Part shown: one piece after another, positions 30,028-36,822 of the stretch
Position numbering within the stretch: the first letter of the stretch is position 1
Layout: every line of letters begins with the position of its first letter
Assembly (NCBI GenBank): GCA_032122625.1
Contig: JAQBGG010000052.1
Span: 1-38,909, forward strand
Source of the DNA: CAXMST01 sp032122625
GTDB taxonomy: Bacteria > Actinomycetota > Thermoleophilia > Solirubrobacterales > 70-9
Direction: 5' to 3'
Length of the DNA: 38,909 nucleotides
Position numbers and translations under genes: made by a program
Notes under the pieces: model-generated
Told to the model about the DNA's origin: nothing
Database searches by the model: none
Seen by the model: only the letters and a program-made list of their open reading frames with translations

Positions 30028-31284
30028 TCAGTCGCTGTCGGCGGCTGCACCGTTGCCCCCGTGGCCGTTGCGGCCCTCGCCGGCGGCCGCCCCGGTCGCG
30101 GCCCCACTCGCCGGGCTGCCGGTCGCCGTGATTCGGGGCTCGGCCCCACGCGCGTCGGCCTCCGAATACGGACCCGCCTCGACCGGGACGCTGCGACCTG
30201 AATGCCAGGCGAGGCGTTGGTAGATGTGATGCGGCGCGGCGCGAATCAGGACCTTCTCGGATCGGGCCTGGGCCTCCTCGATGCTCACCGCTCGCCCGTG
30301 GAAGCGGTGACGGATTGCCTCGAGTTCGGCCTGCGCGTCCTCGTAGCATCGACGCGTCTTTTGCCCCTCGTGCTGGCGGAAGGCGCCGAGAAAGCGCGGC
30401 AGCCGGACGATCCTTGCCTCGGCCGCGTGGAAGCGCAGGAACAGGTCCCAGTCAAAGCCGTAGGTGTAGCTGCTGTCGATGCCGCCGACTCGCTCCCAGA
30501 TCGAGCGCCGCCAGAAGACGGTCTCCTGGGGAATGAAGTCGAACCACTGCAGCGAGTCGGGGCTGTGTGGCGGGGTGACCCAGAGGCCGACGTCCTGCCC
30601 CTGCTCATCGAGCAACACCCGGTTGCCGTAGACGACGTCGACATCGGGATTGGCCACGAAGTAGCGGGAGACGCGGGCGAGCGCACCCGGCAGCAGCATG
30701 TCGTCGGCGTTGATCCAGGCGAGGATCTCGCCGCCGGCATCGTTGAGGCCCTCGTTGATCGCCTCCGCCTGACCCTCGTCGGGCCCGGCGTTGACCTCCG
30801 CGAGGCGCTCGCGCTCGCGGTGCAGGATGTGCGGGGTGTTGTCGTCGGAGCCGCCGTCGCGGACGATCAGGTCGAGCGCGGGGTAGCGCTGGTCGAGGAT
30901 GCTGTCGAGCGTCGCCGACAGGTAGAGGCCGGTGTTGAGCGAGGGGACGACAATCGAGATCGTCGGTGCCGGCTCTGGCGCGCTCTGGCGAAAGTAGGAG
31001 CGGGGAGCGCTCAGCGGGCGCGGCCCGTACTGGGCCCGCAGATGGCCGAGCGGCGGGATCAAGCGCTGGCGGATGCCATGTGGGACGAGCCGCTTCAGCG
31101 CGCCGATCGGACCTGCCGGCATCGCGGGCGCGGGTCCCGTGGGCGCGGGTCCCGCGGGTGCGAGGCCAGCTGCCTGGCTCTCGGCATCAGCGTTTCCGCC
31201 AATCTCCAGATCGTGCCCCGGCGAGCGCACCTCCGGGGCGGCCTCGACCCCCTCGGGGTGGGCGATGTAGCCGTTGCTGCTCAT
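30028..31284 (-). CDS. Family 2 glycosyltransferase
   Basis: The 418-residue protein has a GT-A domain: ISIVVPSLNTGLYLSATLDS (about 108-127), ALDLIVRDGGSDDNTPHIL, and EILAWINADDMLLPGALARV with the acidic metal site. It then has FIPQETVFWRRSIWERVGGI and LPRFLGAFRQHEGQKTRR. The last blocks are shared almost phrase for phrase with the next gene (YVPQETMIWRREIWERAGG, LPRFLGAFRIHESQK), so the two are paralogues. The N- and C-terminal ~70 residues are low-complexity (Ala/Pro/Gly). Its ATG overlaps the permease stop by 4 bases, so it is translated within the exporter operon. The sugar specificity is unknown. Confidence 0.88.
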   Translation of the reverse strand: MSSNGYIAHPEGVEAAPEVRSPGHDLEIGGNADAESQAAGLAPAGPAPTGPAPAMPAGPIGALKRLVPHGIRQRLIPPLGHLRAQYGPRPLSAPRSYFRQSAPEPAPTISIVVPSLNTGLYLSATLDSILDQRYPALDLIVRDGGSDDNTPHILHRERERLAEVNAGPDEGQAEAINEGLNDAGGEILAWINADDMLLPGALARVSRYFVANPDVDVVYGNRVLLDEQGQDVGLWVTPPHSPDSLQWFDFIPQETVFWRRSIWERVGGIDSSYTYGFDWDLFLRFHAAEARIVRLPRFLGAFRQHEGQKTRRCYEDAQAELEAIRHRFHGRAVSIEEAQARSEKVLIRAAPHHIYQRLAWHSGRSVPVEAGPYSEADARGAEPRITATGSPASGAATGAAAGEGRNGHGGNGAAADSD

Positions 31285-32135
31285 ATTTCCTCCGCCGCGG
31301 TCTTCGCCCGGCGCGAGAAGGAGATCGCTCCGCCGATGCAGATCGCGATCCCGATCACGAACGGGAGCAGAGCCGCGACCGGATCACGCCCGTCAAACCA
31401 GCCCGGCGCGTTGGGGTCGATCACGAGGACGCGCGCGGTGGCGATGATCGGCGCCAAGGGGTTGATCGAGAGCAGGTCCGTCATCACACCCTTAGGAACA
31501 ACTTCCAGGGGGAAGAGGATCGGTGTGGCATAGAAGAGGAGCCTCGAGATCGACGGCCACGCCTGCGCCACGTCGCGATGTCGCACCCACCATGAGGAGA
31601 GCAGCAACGACGTGCCGACGGTGAGCACGACGAGGGCGAGCAGGAGCAGCGGGAACAGGAGCCAGCCCCACTGCGGCTCGACGCCGGCGACGGTGATCCA
31701 GACGCCAACCACGAGCATGTTGGTCAACAGCGTAAAGGTGGTTGCGAGGATTGCCGACATCGGCATCGCCAGAATCGGAATCTCGGCCTTGCGGATCAGT
31801 CCACCGGTCCCGAGCGAGCGGGCGGCGCCCCCTACGGCCTCGCTGAAGAAGCTGAACAGCATGATGTTGAAAAGCAGCATCGAGCCGTAATCGGGGATGT
31901 CGGCGAAGCGCCCGAAGACCTTGGTGATGACCACGTAGAGAATCCCGAACAGGGTGATCGGCTTGATCAGCGTCCACAGGTAGCCGAGCGTGGAACCGGC
32001 GTAGCGCTGCTGGAAGTCGGAGATCGCGTTGAGCTTGACCAGCTCCCAGGTGCGACTGAGGCCCTGACCGAGCGCGGTCGGGCCCCCGAGGCGGCGCTCC
32101 AGACGGGCCGCGGGTTGTGCCCCGATCGCGCTCAT
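31281..32135 (-). CDS. ABC-2 type polysaccharide exporter permease (Wzm/TagG-like)
   Basis: The 284-residue protein has a cytoplasmic N-terminus with LVKLNAISDFQQRYAGSTLG, where the family keeps its (R/Q)-Y-x-x-S-x-L-G-x-x-W motif, and six membrane helices, e.g. ITLFGILYVVITKVFG, TLLTNMLVVGVWITVAG, WLLFPLLLLALVVLTVGTSL and LLPFVIGIAICIGGAISFSR. It is the membrane half of the exporter that moves an undecaprenyl- or lipid-linked glycan to the outer face of the membrane. It overlaps the ATPase gene and the glycosyltransferase gene by 4 bases on each side, a tightly coupled operon. Confidence 0.92.
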   Translation of the reverse strand: MSAIGAQPAARLERRLGGPTALGQGLSRTWELVKLNAISDFQQRYAGSTLGYLWTLIKPITLFGILYVVITKVFGRFADIPDYGSMLLFNIMLFSFFSEAVGGAARSLGTGGLIRKAEIPILAMPMSAILATTFTLLTNMLVVGVWITVAGVEPQWGWLLFPLLLLALVVLTVGTSLLLSSWWVRHRDVAQAWPSISRLLFYATPILFPLEVVPKGVMTDLLSINPLAPIIATARVLVIDPNAPGWFDGRDPVAALLPFVIGIAICIGGAISFSRRAKTAAEEI

Positions 32136-33361
32136 CGTGCGACCGCCTTCGCGGCGGCCGGGCCGGTCGAGCGTTCAACGCTGAACTCGGCCGCCGATTC
32201 CACTTCCACGGCCCCGGAATCGCGGTCGGCGTGGCCGCTGACGGAGACGAACGCCCACTCGACCGGCGAATCGGTGAACGGGTTGCCCTGGGGGCCGGCG
32301 GTCAACGCGCGGAAGCCGAGCTCATATTCGCCCGGCGTGAGGCGATTCTCGACGCTGAGCCGGATCCGGACCCGATCGCCGGGCTCGACCTCATCGATCT
32401 CGCCGGCTAGCTCTGACGCCGAGCAGACGACCGAGCCCTCACCGTCGCGGATCTCCATCCGGCCGCCGACCGCCTCCCGCCTCTCGAGCATGTGGAGGAC
32501 CATCTCGGCCTCGATCCGCTCACCCCTGGGCAGGCCACCCTCGGCGTCGGCACCGAGGAGCTCGACTGACTCGATCTCGGCCCCGTCCGTGACCCCGCGC
32601 TTGCGGTGGGCGGGGCGGCTGTCATTGGTGACGTGGGAGCGGTAGGCAAGCCCAACCTCGTCGGGGTCGCCGATCGAGGCGATCTTGCCGTCGACGAGCA
32701 GCAGCGCCCGGTCGCATTCCTGGCGCACCTTGCCGATCGAGTGGGTCACGAGGATGATCGTCTTGCCGGCATCGCGGCGGCGGTTGAGCTCGGCGATGCA
32801 GCGCTCCTGGAAATCTCCGTCGCCGACCGCAAGAGCCTCGTCGAGCAGGAGGATGTCGGGGTCGGACTCGATGCTGACCGCGAACGCCAGCCGGGTCCGC
32901 ATCCCGGTCGAGAAGTTCCGCAGCGGCATCTCGGCGAAACGCTCGACGCCGGCGAAGGAGAGCACGTCCTCCACCCTGCTCTCGGTCACCTCCTTGTCGA
33001 GGCCGAGGGTGACGCCGCCCAGAACGATGTTGCTGCGGGCGCTCAGCTCGGGGTTGAAGCCGACCCCGAGCTCGACCACCGGCGCCACCCGGCCGCGGAC
33101 ATCGACCGTGCCCGAGTCGGCGCGGTAGATGTTGGCGAGGATCCGGATCAGGGTGCTCTTGCCGGAGCCGTTGCGGCCGACGATCCCGAAGAACTCGCCA
33201 TCCTCGACGTCGAAGCTGATTCCGTCGAGGACCGCCAGGGCCCCGGGCACGCCGCGGCGAACCGGGCCGCGAAGGCGATCGGCAAGGGTGGGCGTATCCG
33301 AGGACGGCACCGCAAAGCTCTTGCGGAGATCCCGGACCTCAATAGCGGTCCCGGCGCGCAT
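32132..33361 (-). CDS. ABC exporter ATPase with Wzt-type C-terminal domain
   Basis: The 409-residue product from ATG 33361 has a complete nucleotide-binding domain: Walker A GRNGSGKS (62-69), signature NFSTGMRTRL (149-158), Walker B PDILLLDEA (168-176) and H-loop His207. A ~170-residue C-terminal beta-sandwich (about 240-409) resembles the Wzt carbohydrate-binding domain, which in O-antigen exporters recognises the finished glycan end. It powers the neighbouring permease. A TTG two codons upstream is also open, but the TAACCT hexamer is 6 bases from the ATG. It is the first gene of a four-gene operon with two glycosyltransferases. Confidence 0.92.
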   Translation of the reverse strand: MRAGTAIEVRDLRKSFAVPSSDTPTLADRLRGPVRRGVPGALAVLDGISFDVEDGEFFGIVGRNGSGKSTLIRILANIYRADSGTVDVRGRVAPVVELGVGFNPELSARSNIVLGGVTLGLDKEVTESRVEDVLSFAGVERFAEMPLRNFSTGMRTRLAFAVSIESDPDILLLDEALAVGDGDFQERCIAELNRRRDAGKTIILVTHSIGKVRQECDRALLLVDGKIASIGDPDEVGLAYRSHVTNDSRPAHRKRGVTDGAEIESVELLGADAEGGLPRGERIEAEMVLHMLERREAVGGRMEIRDGEGSVVCSASELAGEIDEVEPGDRVRIRLSVENRLTPGEYELGFRALTAGPQGNPFTDSPVEWAFVSVSGHADRDSGAVEVESAAEFSVERSTGPAAAKAVAR

Positions 33362-33367
33362 GGACAA

Positions 33368-33373
33368 AGGTTA
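33368..33373 (-). promoter_or_regulatory. Predicted -10 box of the glycan-export operon
   Basis: The minus strand reads TAACCT, 6 bases before ATG 33361. This single leaderless promoter would serve ATPase, permease and both glycosyltransferases. Confidence 0.5.
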
Positions 33374-33470
33374 GTGCGATCAGGGGCGGCTCGACACCCC
33401 CCGACCGTTCCCGTTCTTCAGCGCAGGAAACGCCGTTCTGGCGTGCTGAGCCGCGGAAAACGGGGCCGTA

Positions 33471-33490
33471 TGCGCTATTTGCGGGAATCC
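33471..33490 (+). repeat. Dispersed 20-base motif, copy 1
   Basis: TGCGCTATTTGCGGGAATCC differs at one position from the copy at 38740-38759. Both copies are intergenic and in the same orientation, in the lower-GC right end of the window. Confidence 0.55.
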
Positions 33491-33610
33491 ACAGGGGTTG
33501 TCGGTTGCGTCCCCCGCTTTCACGAGGACTGGACAAATGTGCGAGGCACCTTCCCCCTGGCGAAACGAAAACCGCTCAGTGGGGACGACATGGACGGGTT
33601 GCCTGCCCCA

Positions 33611-33628
33611 CCTGCGAGCGGACGCAGG
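33611..33628 (-). terminator. Hairpin downstream of the small basic protein gene
   Basis: CCTGCG (33611-33616) pairs with CGCAGG (33623-33628) around a 6-base loop, about 40 bases after the stop of the minus-strand small gene. It is a candidate terminator; there is no U tract. Confidence 0.35.
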
Positions 33629-33669
33629 GGTGATGGCGGCGTAACCCAGACCGGCTCCCTCGTGGGCCG

Positions 33670-33807
33670 CTACCTACGCTTGGAGCGCTTCGCCTGCGCG
33701 AGGTCGGACGCCGCCGCGCGCTTGGCCGTCTTCGATGCGCTCTTCGCCCGGAGCGTCTTGCCGGCGGCGGATGCCGCCTTCTTCCCGGTCCGTCCTGATC
33801 GGGCCAT
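33670..33807 (-). CDS. Small basic Lys/Ala-rich protein (45 residues)
   Basis: The minus strand encodes MARSGRTGKKAASAAGKTLR and then AKSASKTAKRAAASDLAQAK, ending RSKRR. A perfect AAGGAGG ribosome-binding site lies 7 bases before the ATG, strong evidence that this short gene is real. The pattern KKAASAAGKxLR...SKTxKxxAxSxLxQ matches a family of very small basic bacterial proteins of unknown function. It is net strongly positive and may bind nucleic acid, but that is inference. It sits downstream of the SpoIIAA-like gene on the same strand, separated by ~87 bases. Confidence 0.75.
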   Translation of the reverse strand: MARSGRTGKKAASAAGKTLRAKSASKTAKRAAASDLAQAKRSKRR

Positions 33808-33894
33808 GCGATGCCTCCTTGTTGTTGCTCCGAGCAGCGTCGCACCTCGGCCCGACAGACGAAAGGGGCCGCTGCGCGATCGGGCGCGGCCGAG

Positions 33895-34257
33895 CTACCC
33901 CGAGACCCAGGCCGTGGCCTCCTCGAGCTCAGCGAAGGGAAACGACCGAACGTCGCCGGGCACGATCCATCCGAAGAGCGTGGCGACGTGCCTGATCCAA
34001 TCTGCGTCGGAGACGAGCGCGAATCGCTCCCATGCACGCGCGTGCTGAATGCCCAGCTTGGCGTCATCGAGCATGGCGCCCGCAGAGTAGCCCTCCCAAT
34101 CCGGACCGAGCACAAGCAGCACCCGGGCTTTGCCGGTGCGCGCGATCAGATCCTCGATTGCTGGGATCAGCGTCTGCTTGTAGTCGTCGGCGTGGAGCTT
34201 GCCTTGCGCCGTGAACCCGACGACCGAGTCGGGTAGGTCTGCGATCGGCTTGAACAT
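33895..34257 (-). CDS. SpoIIAA-like/STAS-fold protein
   Basis: The 120-residue product begins MFKPIADLPDSVVGFTAQGK and has LHADDYKQTLIPAIEDLIAR, VRVLLV-type strand ARVLLVLGPDWEGYSAGAML, then RFALVSDADWIRHVATLFGW and a C-terminal SFPFAELEEATAWV. This is the SpoIIAA-like (DUF3478) pattern, a STAS-type alpha/beta fold. The family's role is not well defined; membrane association or lipid binding has been proposed for relatives. An AGGAG site 9 bases upstream supports the ATG. It is divergent from the broken recombinase. Confidence 0.85.
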   Translation of the reverse strand: MFKPIADLPDSVVGFTAQGKLHADDYKQTLIPAIEDLIARTGKARVLLVLGPDWEGYSAGAMLDDAKLGIQHARAWERFALVSDADWIRHVATLFGWIVPGDVRSFPFAELEEATAWVSG

Positions 34258-34628
34258 GGGATGAATCTCCTCTTTGGGCGGCCGGAGCTTCCGGCACCAG
34301 GTCGACGAGCCAAGGGATGCAGGGCGGGCGGTATCGGCGCGCCTCGCACCGCTCGGAGACTACCGATGGAATCCGGAGTGACCTGGATCCTGACCAGGGA
34401 GCCGGCAGCCCCGCAGCGAGGGAGAGGCTGCCCGCGCATCTCAGTGTGCAGGAGTGTTCCCATGCGAAGCGCGGATGTTGCTTCTAAGCGATTTGCACAC
34501 GAACCGCATGGGCCGAAACGCGTCGGAAACCCCGAAAGACACACGGAATCAGGCACGGGGCTGGACACCGCAAAGCAACACTGAGACGCTGATGCCGGCG
34601 GGCAACAGGGCAACGAAGGAGGGCAAGG
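34258..34628. other. 371-base intergenic region with pseudoknot-type repeats
   Basis: No supported gene lies between the SpoIIAA-like gene and the recombinase start. The region holds a GCCGGA/TCCGGC hairpin near 34280 and four arms in interlocked order: GTGTGCA (34444-34450), CCCATGCG (34459-34466), TGCACAC (34494-34500) and CGCATGGG (34505-34512). First pairs with third and second with fourth, as in an RNA pseudoknot. The strong AAGGAGG (34616-34622) for the recombinase ends it. Confidence 0.5.
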
Positions 34629-35323
34629 ATGCCTCCCACCACACTGAACTCCGCCGGCCAGTCCAGCTCCCCGGCGATCCGCCCCGGCTACGGCCGCGGC
34701 AGACCACATCCAGCAGAGGCCGGAGGTTCCCGGCCGACCCGCCGAGAGTCGAGGAGATCGTCGCGGTGATCCGCGCCGCAGGCCCGAGGCCGACCGGCCT
34801 GCGTTTGCGCGGGCTGATCGCGGTGCTCTGGCGAGCGGGCCTACGGATCAACGAGGCGCTGACGATGGCCGAGTCAGACCTCGAGCCAGCGAGGGGATCG
34901 CTGCTCGTCCGCCACGGTAAGGGCGAGCGCCGGCGCGAGGTCGGCATGGACGAGTGGGGCTGGGAGCAGCTTCGGCCCTGGCTTGCGCTGCGGGTCTCGC
35001 TGCCGGTCGGGCCGCTCTTCTGCGTGCTCAAGGGACCGACCCAAGGCCGGCCCTGGTCTGCGAACGCCGTGCGCGAGCAGATGCACCGGATCGCGGCTAG
35101 GGCGGAGGTCAGGCGTCGCTTCGCTCCCCATCAGCTCCGGCATGCCCATGCGGTCGAGATGGCGCGTGAGGGAGTGCCGCTGAACGTGATCCAGCGCCAG
35201 CTCGGCCACGCCAACCTCGGCATCACCTCGATCTACCTTCAGGGGATCGACTCGGCCGAGATCATCAACGCGGTGCACTCGCGCAAGGCACCGGTGGTGC
35301 CGGCGAGTGCGATGGGGCTATGA
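34629..35323 (+). pseudogene. Tyrosine recombinase with a one-base frameshift
   Basis: The real start appears to be ATG 34629, 6 bases after a perfect AAGGAGG, encoding MPPTTLNSAGQSSSPAIRPG then YGRGRPH. That frame stops at 34767. From about 34715 the protein continues in another frame: RGRRFPADPPRVEEIVAVIR to the end at 35323. The join needs one extra base in 34710-34714, i.e. a one-base deletion. The catalytic residues are all present in the second frame: Arg in LWRAGLRINEAL, Lys in HGKGERRREV, His-x-x-Arg in HQLRHAHA, His in LGHANLG and Tyr in TSIYLQ. It is a short XerD-like recombinase. My expectation for the continuous N-terminus comes from remembered relatives. A sequencing error is the alternative. 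Confidence 0.65.
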
Positions 35324-35374
35324 CCGACCCGCGGGTGGCCGGCGCGGGCGAGGCAGGGTGCCGGTGGCTAGGAA

Positions 35375-36673
35375 TCAGCCATCCGCGTCGTCGAGTACAC
35401 CGCTCACCGAGCCGCCGAGCCCCACGATCTGCTCGTTGGCGGGCACGAAGCCTCCGGGCTCGCGTCGGAGCAGACCCAACTCTTGGATGGCGTTGAGGTC
35501 GCGGGTTACCGTCTTCGATGTCTTGTCGGCGTACGCTCTGGCCAAGACGGGAGTAAGCGTCGGCACCGCTGCTCGCGGCACCGGCTCTTCGGACTTGGAG
35601 ACCGCGAGGACCAATCGGAGCCGTCGGTGCTTGGTTTCGGACTGGACCCCGCCGAAGGTCTGGTACACGAACTGCTCCCAGCGGTCTGTGAACTGCTGCC
35701 TCCAGATGCGGTCGAGCTGTTCTTTGAGCTGGTCTACAAACCCTCGGATCGCGTAGCTGATGAATACGACCTCGTTGTTCTCGCGCGTCGCTTGGTCGAG
35801 CCTCCGGTAGTAGTCCGTTCTTGTCAGGTTGTAGTGGTTGCTAAGCAGCTGGCAGGCGGCGGGGGGAAAACCCGCGCTCAGCAGAACTTGAAGCTCGAAA
35901 AGGCGAGCGGTTCTTCCGTTGCCGTCGCCGAACGGATGGATCCAAGCTAGGTACAGATGGGCGACGATTGCCTTCACGATCGCGAGTGGCGCCGCGAGCT
36001 CGGGGTGGTCCGCAGGAGCGTCGAACTCGTCGCTGGCCAGCCATTGACAGAGCCTCTCGAGCAGGTATTCGCAGTCCTCGGCTGGCGCGCCCCGATAGCG
36101 CCCGACGACAACGGAATGGTCCCGGATCTCACCGGGCACGACCCCCTCCTCCAACTCCAAGTCCTCGAGGATCCTCGCGTTGAAGCGCTTGAACCAATCC
36201 ACCGTGAGGGGTTGCTCCGGGTTGGCCGTAAGCTCCTTGAAGGCGTCGTTGTAGGCGCCAAGGACATTCTCGACCTCCTGCTGGAGGTACTGTCGCGAGG
36301 GCGGCAACTTCAGTTCGCCCTCCAGAATCGCCCGCACCTCGTCCTCGGACAGGGTGTTCCCCTCGATCGCCGTTGTCGCCATCACGCCCCGTGCCAGATA
36401 GACCTGCATCATCTCCTGACTCGTAGCCGGCGAAAGCAGCGCAAGAGAAACGTGCTGGCTCTTCGACTTGGCCTCGCCAAGGAGCGACCATGACCCCGGA
36501 TCTAGACCCCGGAGATCGAGTCGAAAGTCGATATGTGGGTGGGACGCCTCGAAGGCGCGGTCAGGCACGTTGGCGATTATAGCACCAAATATGTCCTCTC
36601 GTATGTCCTCCAAGCTGTCCTTGGCAGGCCCGCCAACGGGAAGCGCGAGCTGGCAGTCCGGACACGGAGGCAT
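35375..36673 (-). CDS. Fic-domain protein (probable AMPylase) with N-terminal inhibitory motif
   Basis: The 432-residue product from ATG 36673 has a CPDC pair near the start and a ~90-residue N-terminal region. The inhibitory helix motif T-x-x-x-E-G-N is TTAIEGN (100-106), and the Fic core HPFGDGNGRTAR (246-257) has catalytic His246. A C-terminal winged-helix segment (KTVTRDLNAIQELGLLRREP) follows. Fic enzymes usually transfer AMP from ATP to a hydroxyl group of a target protein; the Glu of the inhibitory motif keeps them inactive. Because the motif is in the same chain, this is the self-regulated class with no separate antitoxin. The open frame extends further upstream, but only as low-complexity sequence overlapping the next gene. 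GC content is lower than average, suggesting acquisition. Confidence 0.9.
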   Translation of the reverse strand: MPPCPDCQLALPVGGPAKDSLEDIREDIFGAIIANVPDRAFEASHPHIDFRLDLRGLDPGSWSLLGEAKSKSQHVSLALLSPATSQEMMQVYLARGVMATTAIEGNTLSEDEVRAILEGELKLPPSRQYLQQEVENVLGAYNDAFKELTANPEQPLTVDWFKRFNARILEDLELEEGVVPGEIRDHSVVVGRYRGAPAEDCEYLLERLCQWLASDEFDAPADHPELAAPLAIVKAIVAHLYLAWIHPFGDGNGRTARLFELQVLLSAGFPPAACQLLSNHYNLTRTDYYRRLDQATRENNEVVFISYAIRGFVDQLKEQLDRIWRQQFTDRWEQFVYQTFGGVQSETKHRRLRLVLAVSKSEEPVPRAAVPTLTPVLARAYADKTSKTVTRDLNAIQELGLLRREPGGFVPANEQIVGLGGSVSGVLDDADG

Positions 36674-36704
36674 GTTCTCAGCGCGAGGAGCACCATTAGC
36701 CGCA

Positions 36705-36727
36705 ACGGCCCGCGCGCTGCGGGCCGT
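36705..36727 (-). terminator. Hairpin between the beta-helix gene and the Fic gene
   Basis: ACGGCCCGC (36705-36713) pairs perfectly with GCGGGCCGT (36719-36727) around GCGCT. It lies ~95 bases after the stop of the beta-helix gene and 32 bases before the Fic start, on the same strand, so it could end the first transcript or sit in the second leader. Confidence 0.5.
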
Positions 36728-36822
36728 GAACTGCGGCCGGTGAGCTACCCCTGACCCCAGCTGCCACCTGTCGTTGAAGCTGGCGGGCGCCTGAGCCGGG
36801 TGCCCGGGGCCGGCCGGATCAG

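Larger units (their letters stand above)
33374..33669. other. Intergenic region without a supported gene
   Basis: About 300 bases between the export operon promoter and the end of the small basic protein gene. Open frames here lack domain or promoter support. The region holds one copy of a 20-base dispersed motif (33471-33490), an ACGCC-GTTCT-GGCGT hairpin (about 33430-33444) and a hairpin at 33611-33628. GC content is lower than the genome norm. Confidence 0.6.

Noticed and set aside
30202..34048. Plus-strand open frames opposite the glycosyltransferase and ABC-exporter operon
   Set aside because: The minus-strand genes overlap by 4 bases in series and carry full motifs, so the plus frames are shadows.
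34700..34735. Programmed -1 frameshift in the recombinase
   Set aside because: No X-XXY-YYZ slippery heptamer in the correct frame was found near the required switch, so a mutation is more likely.
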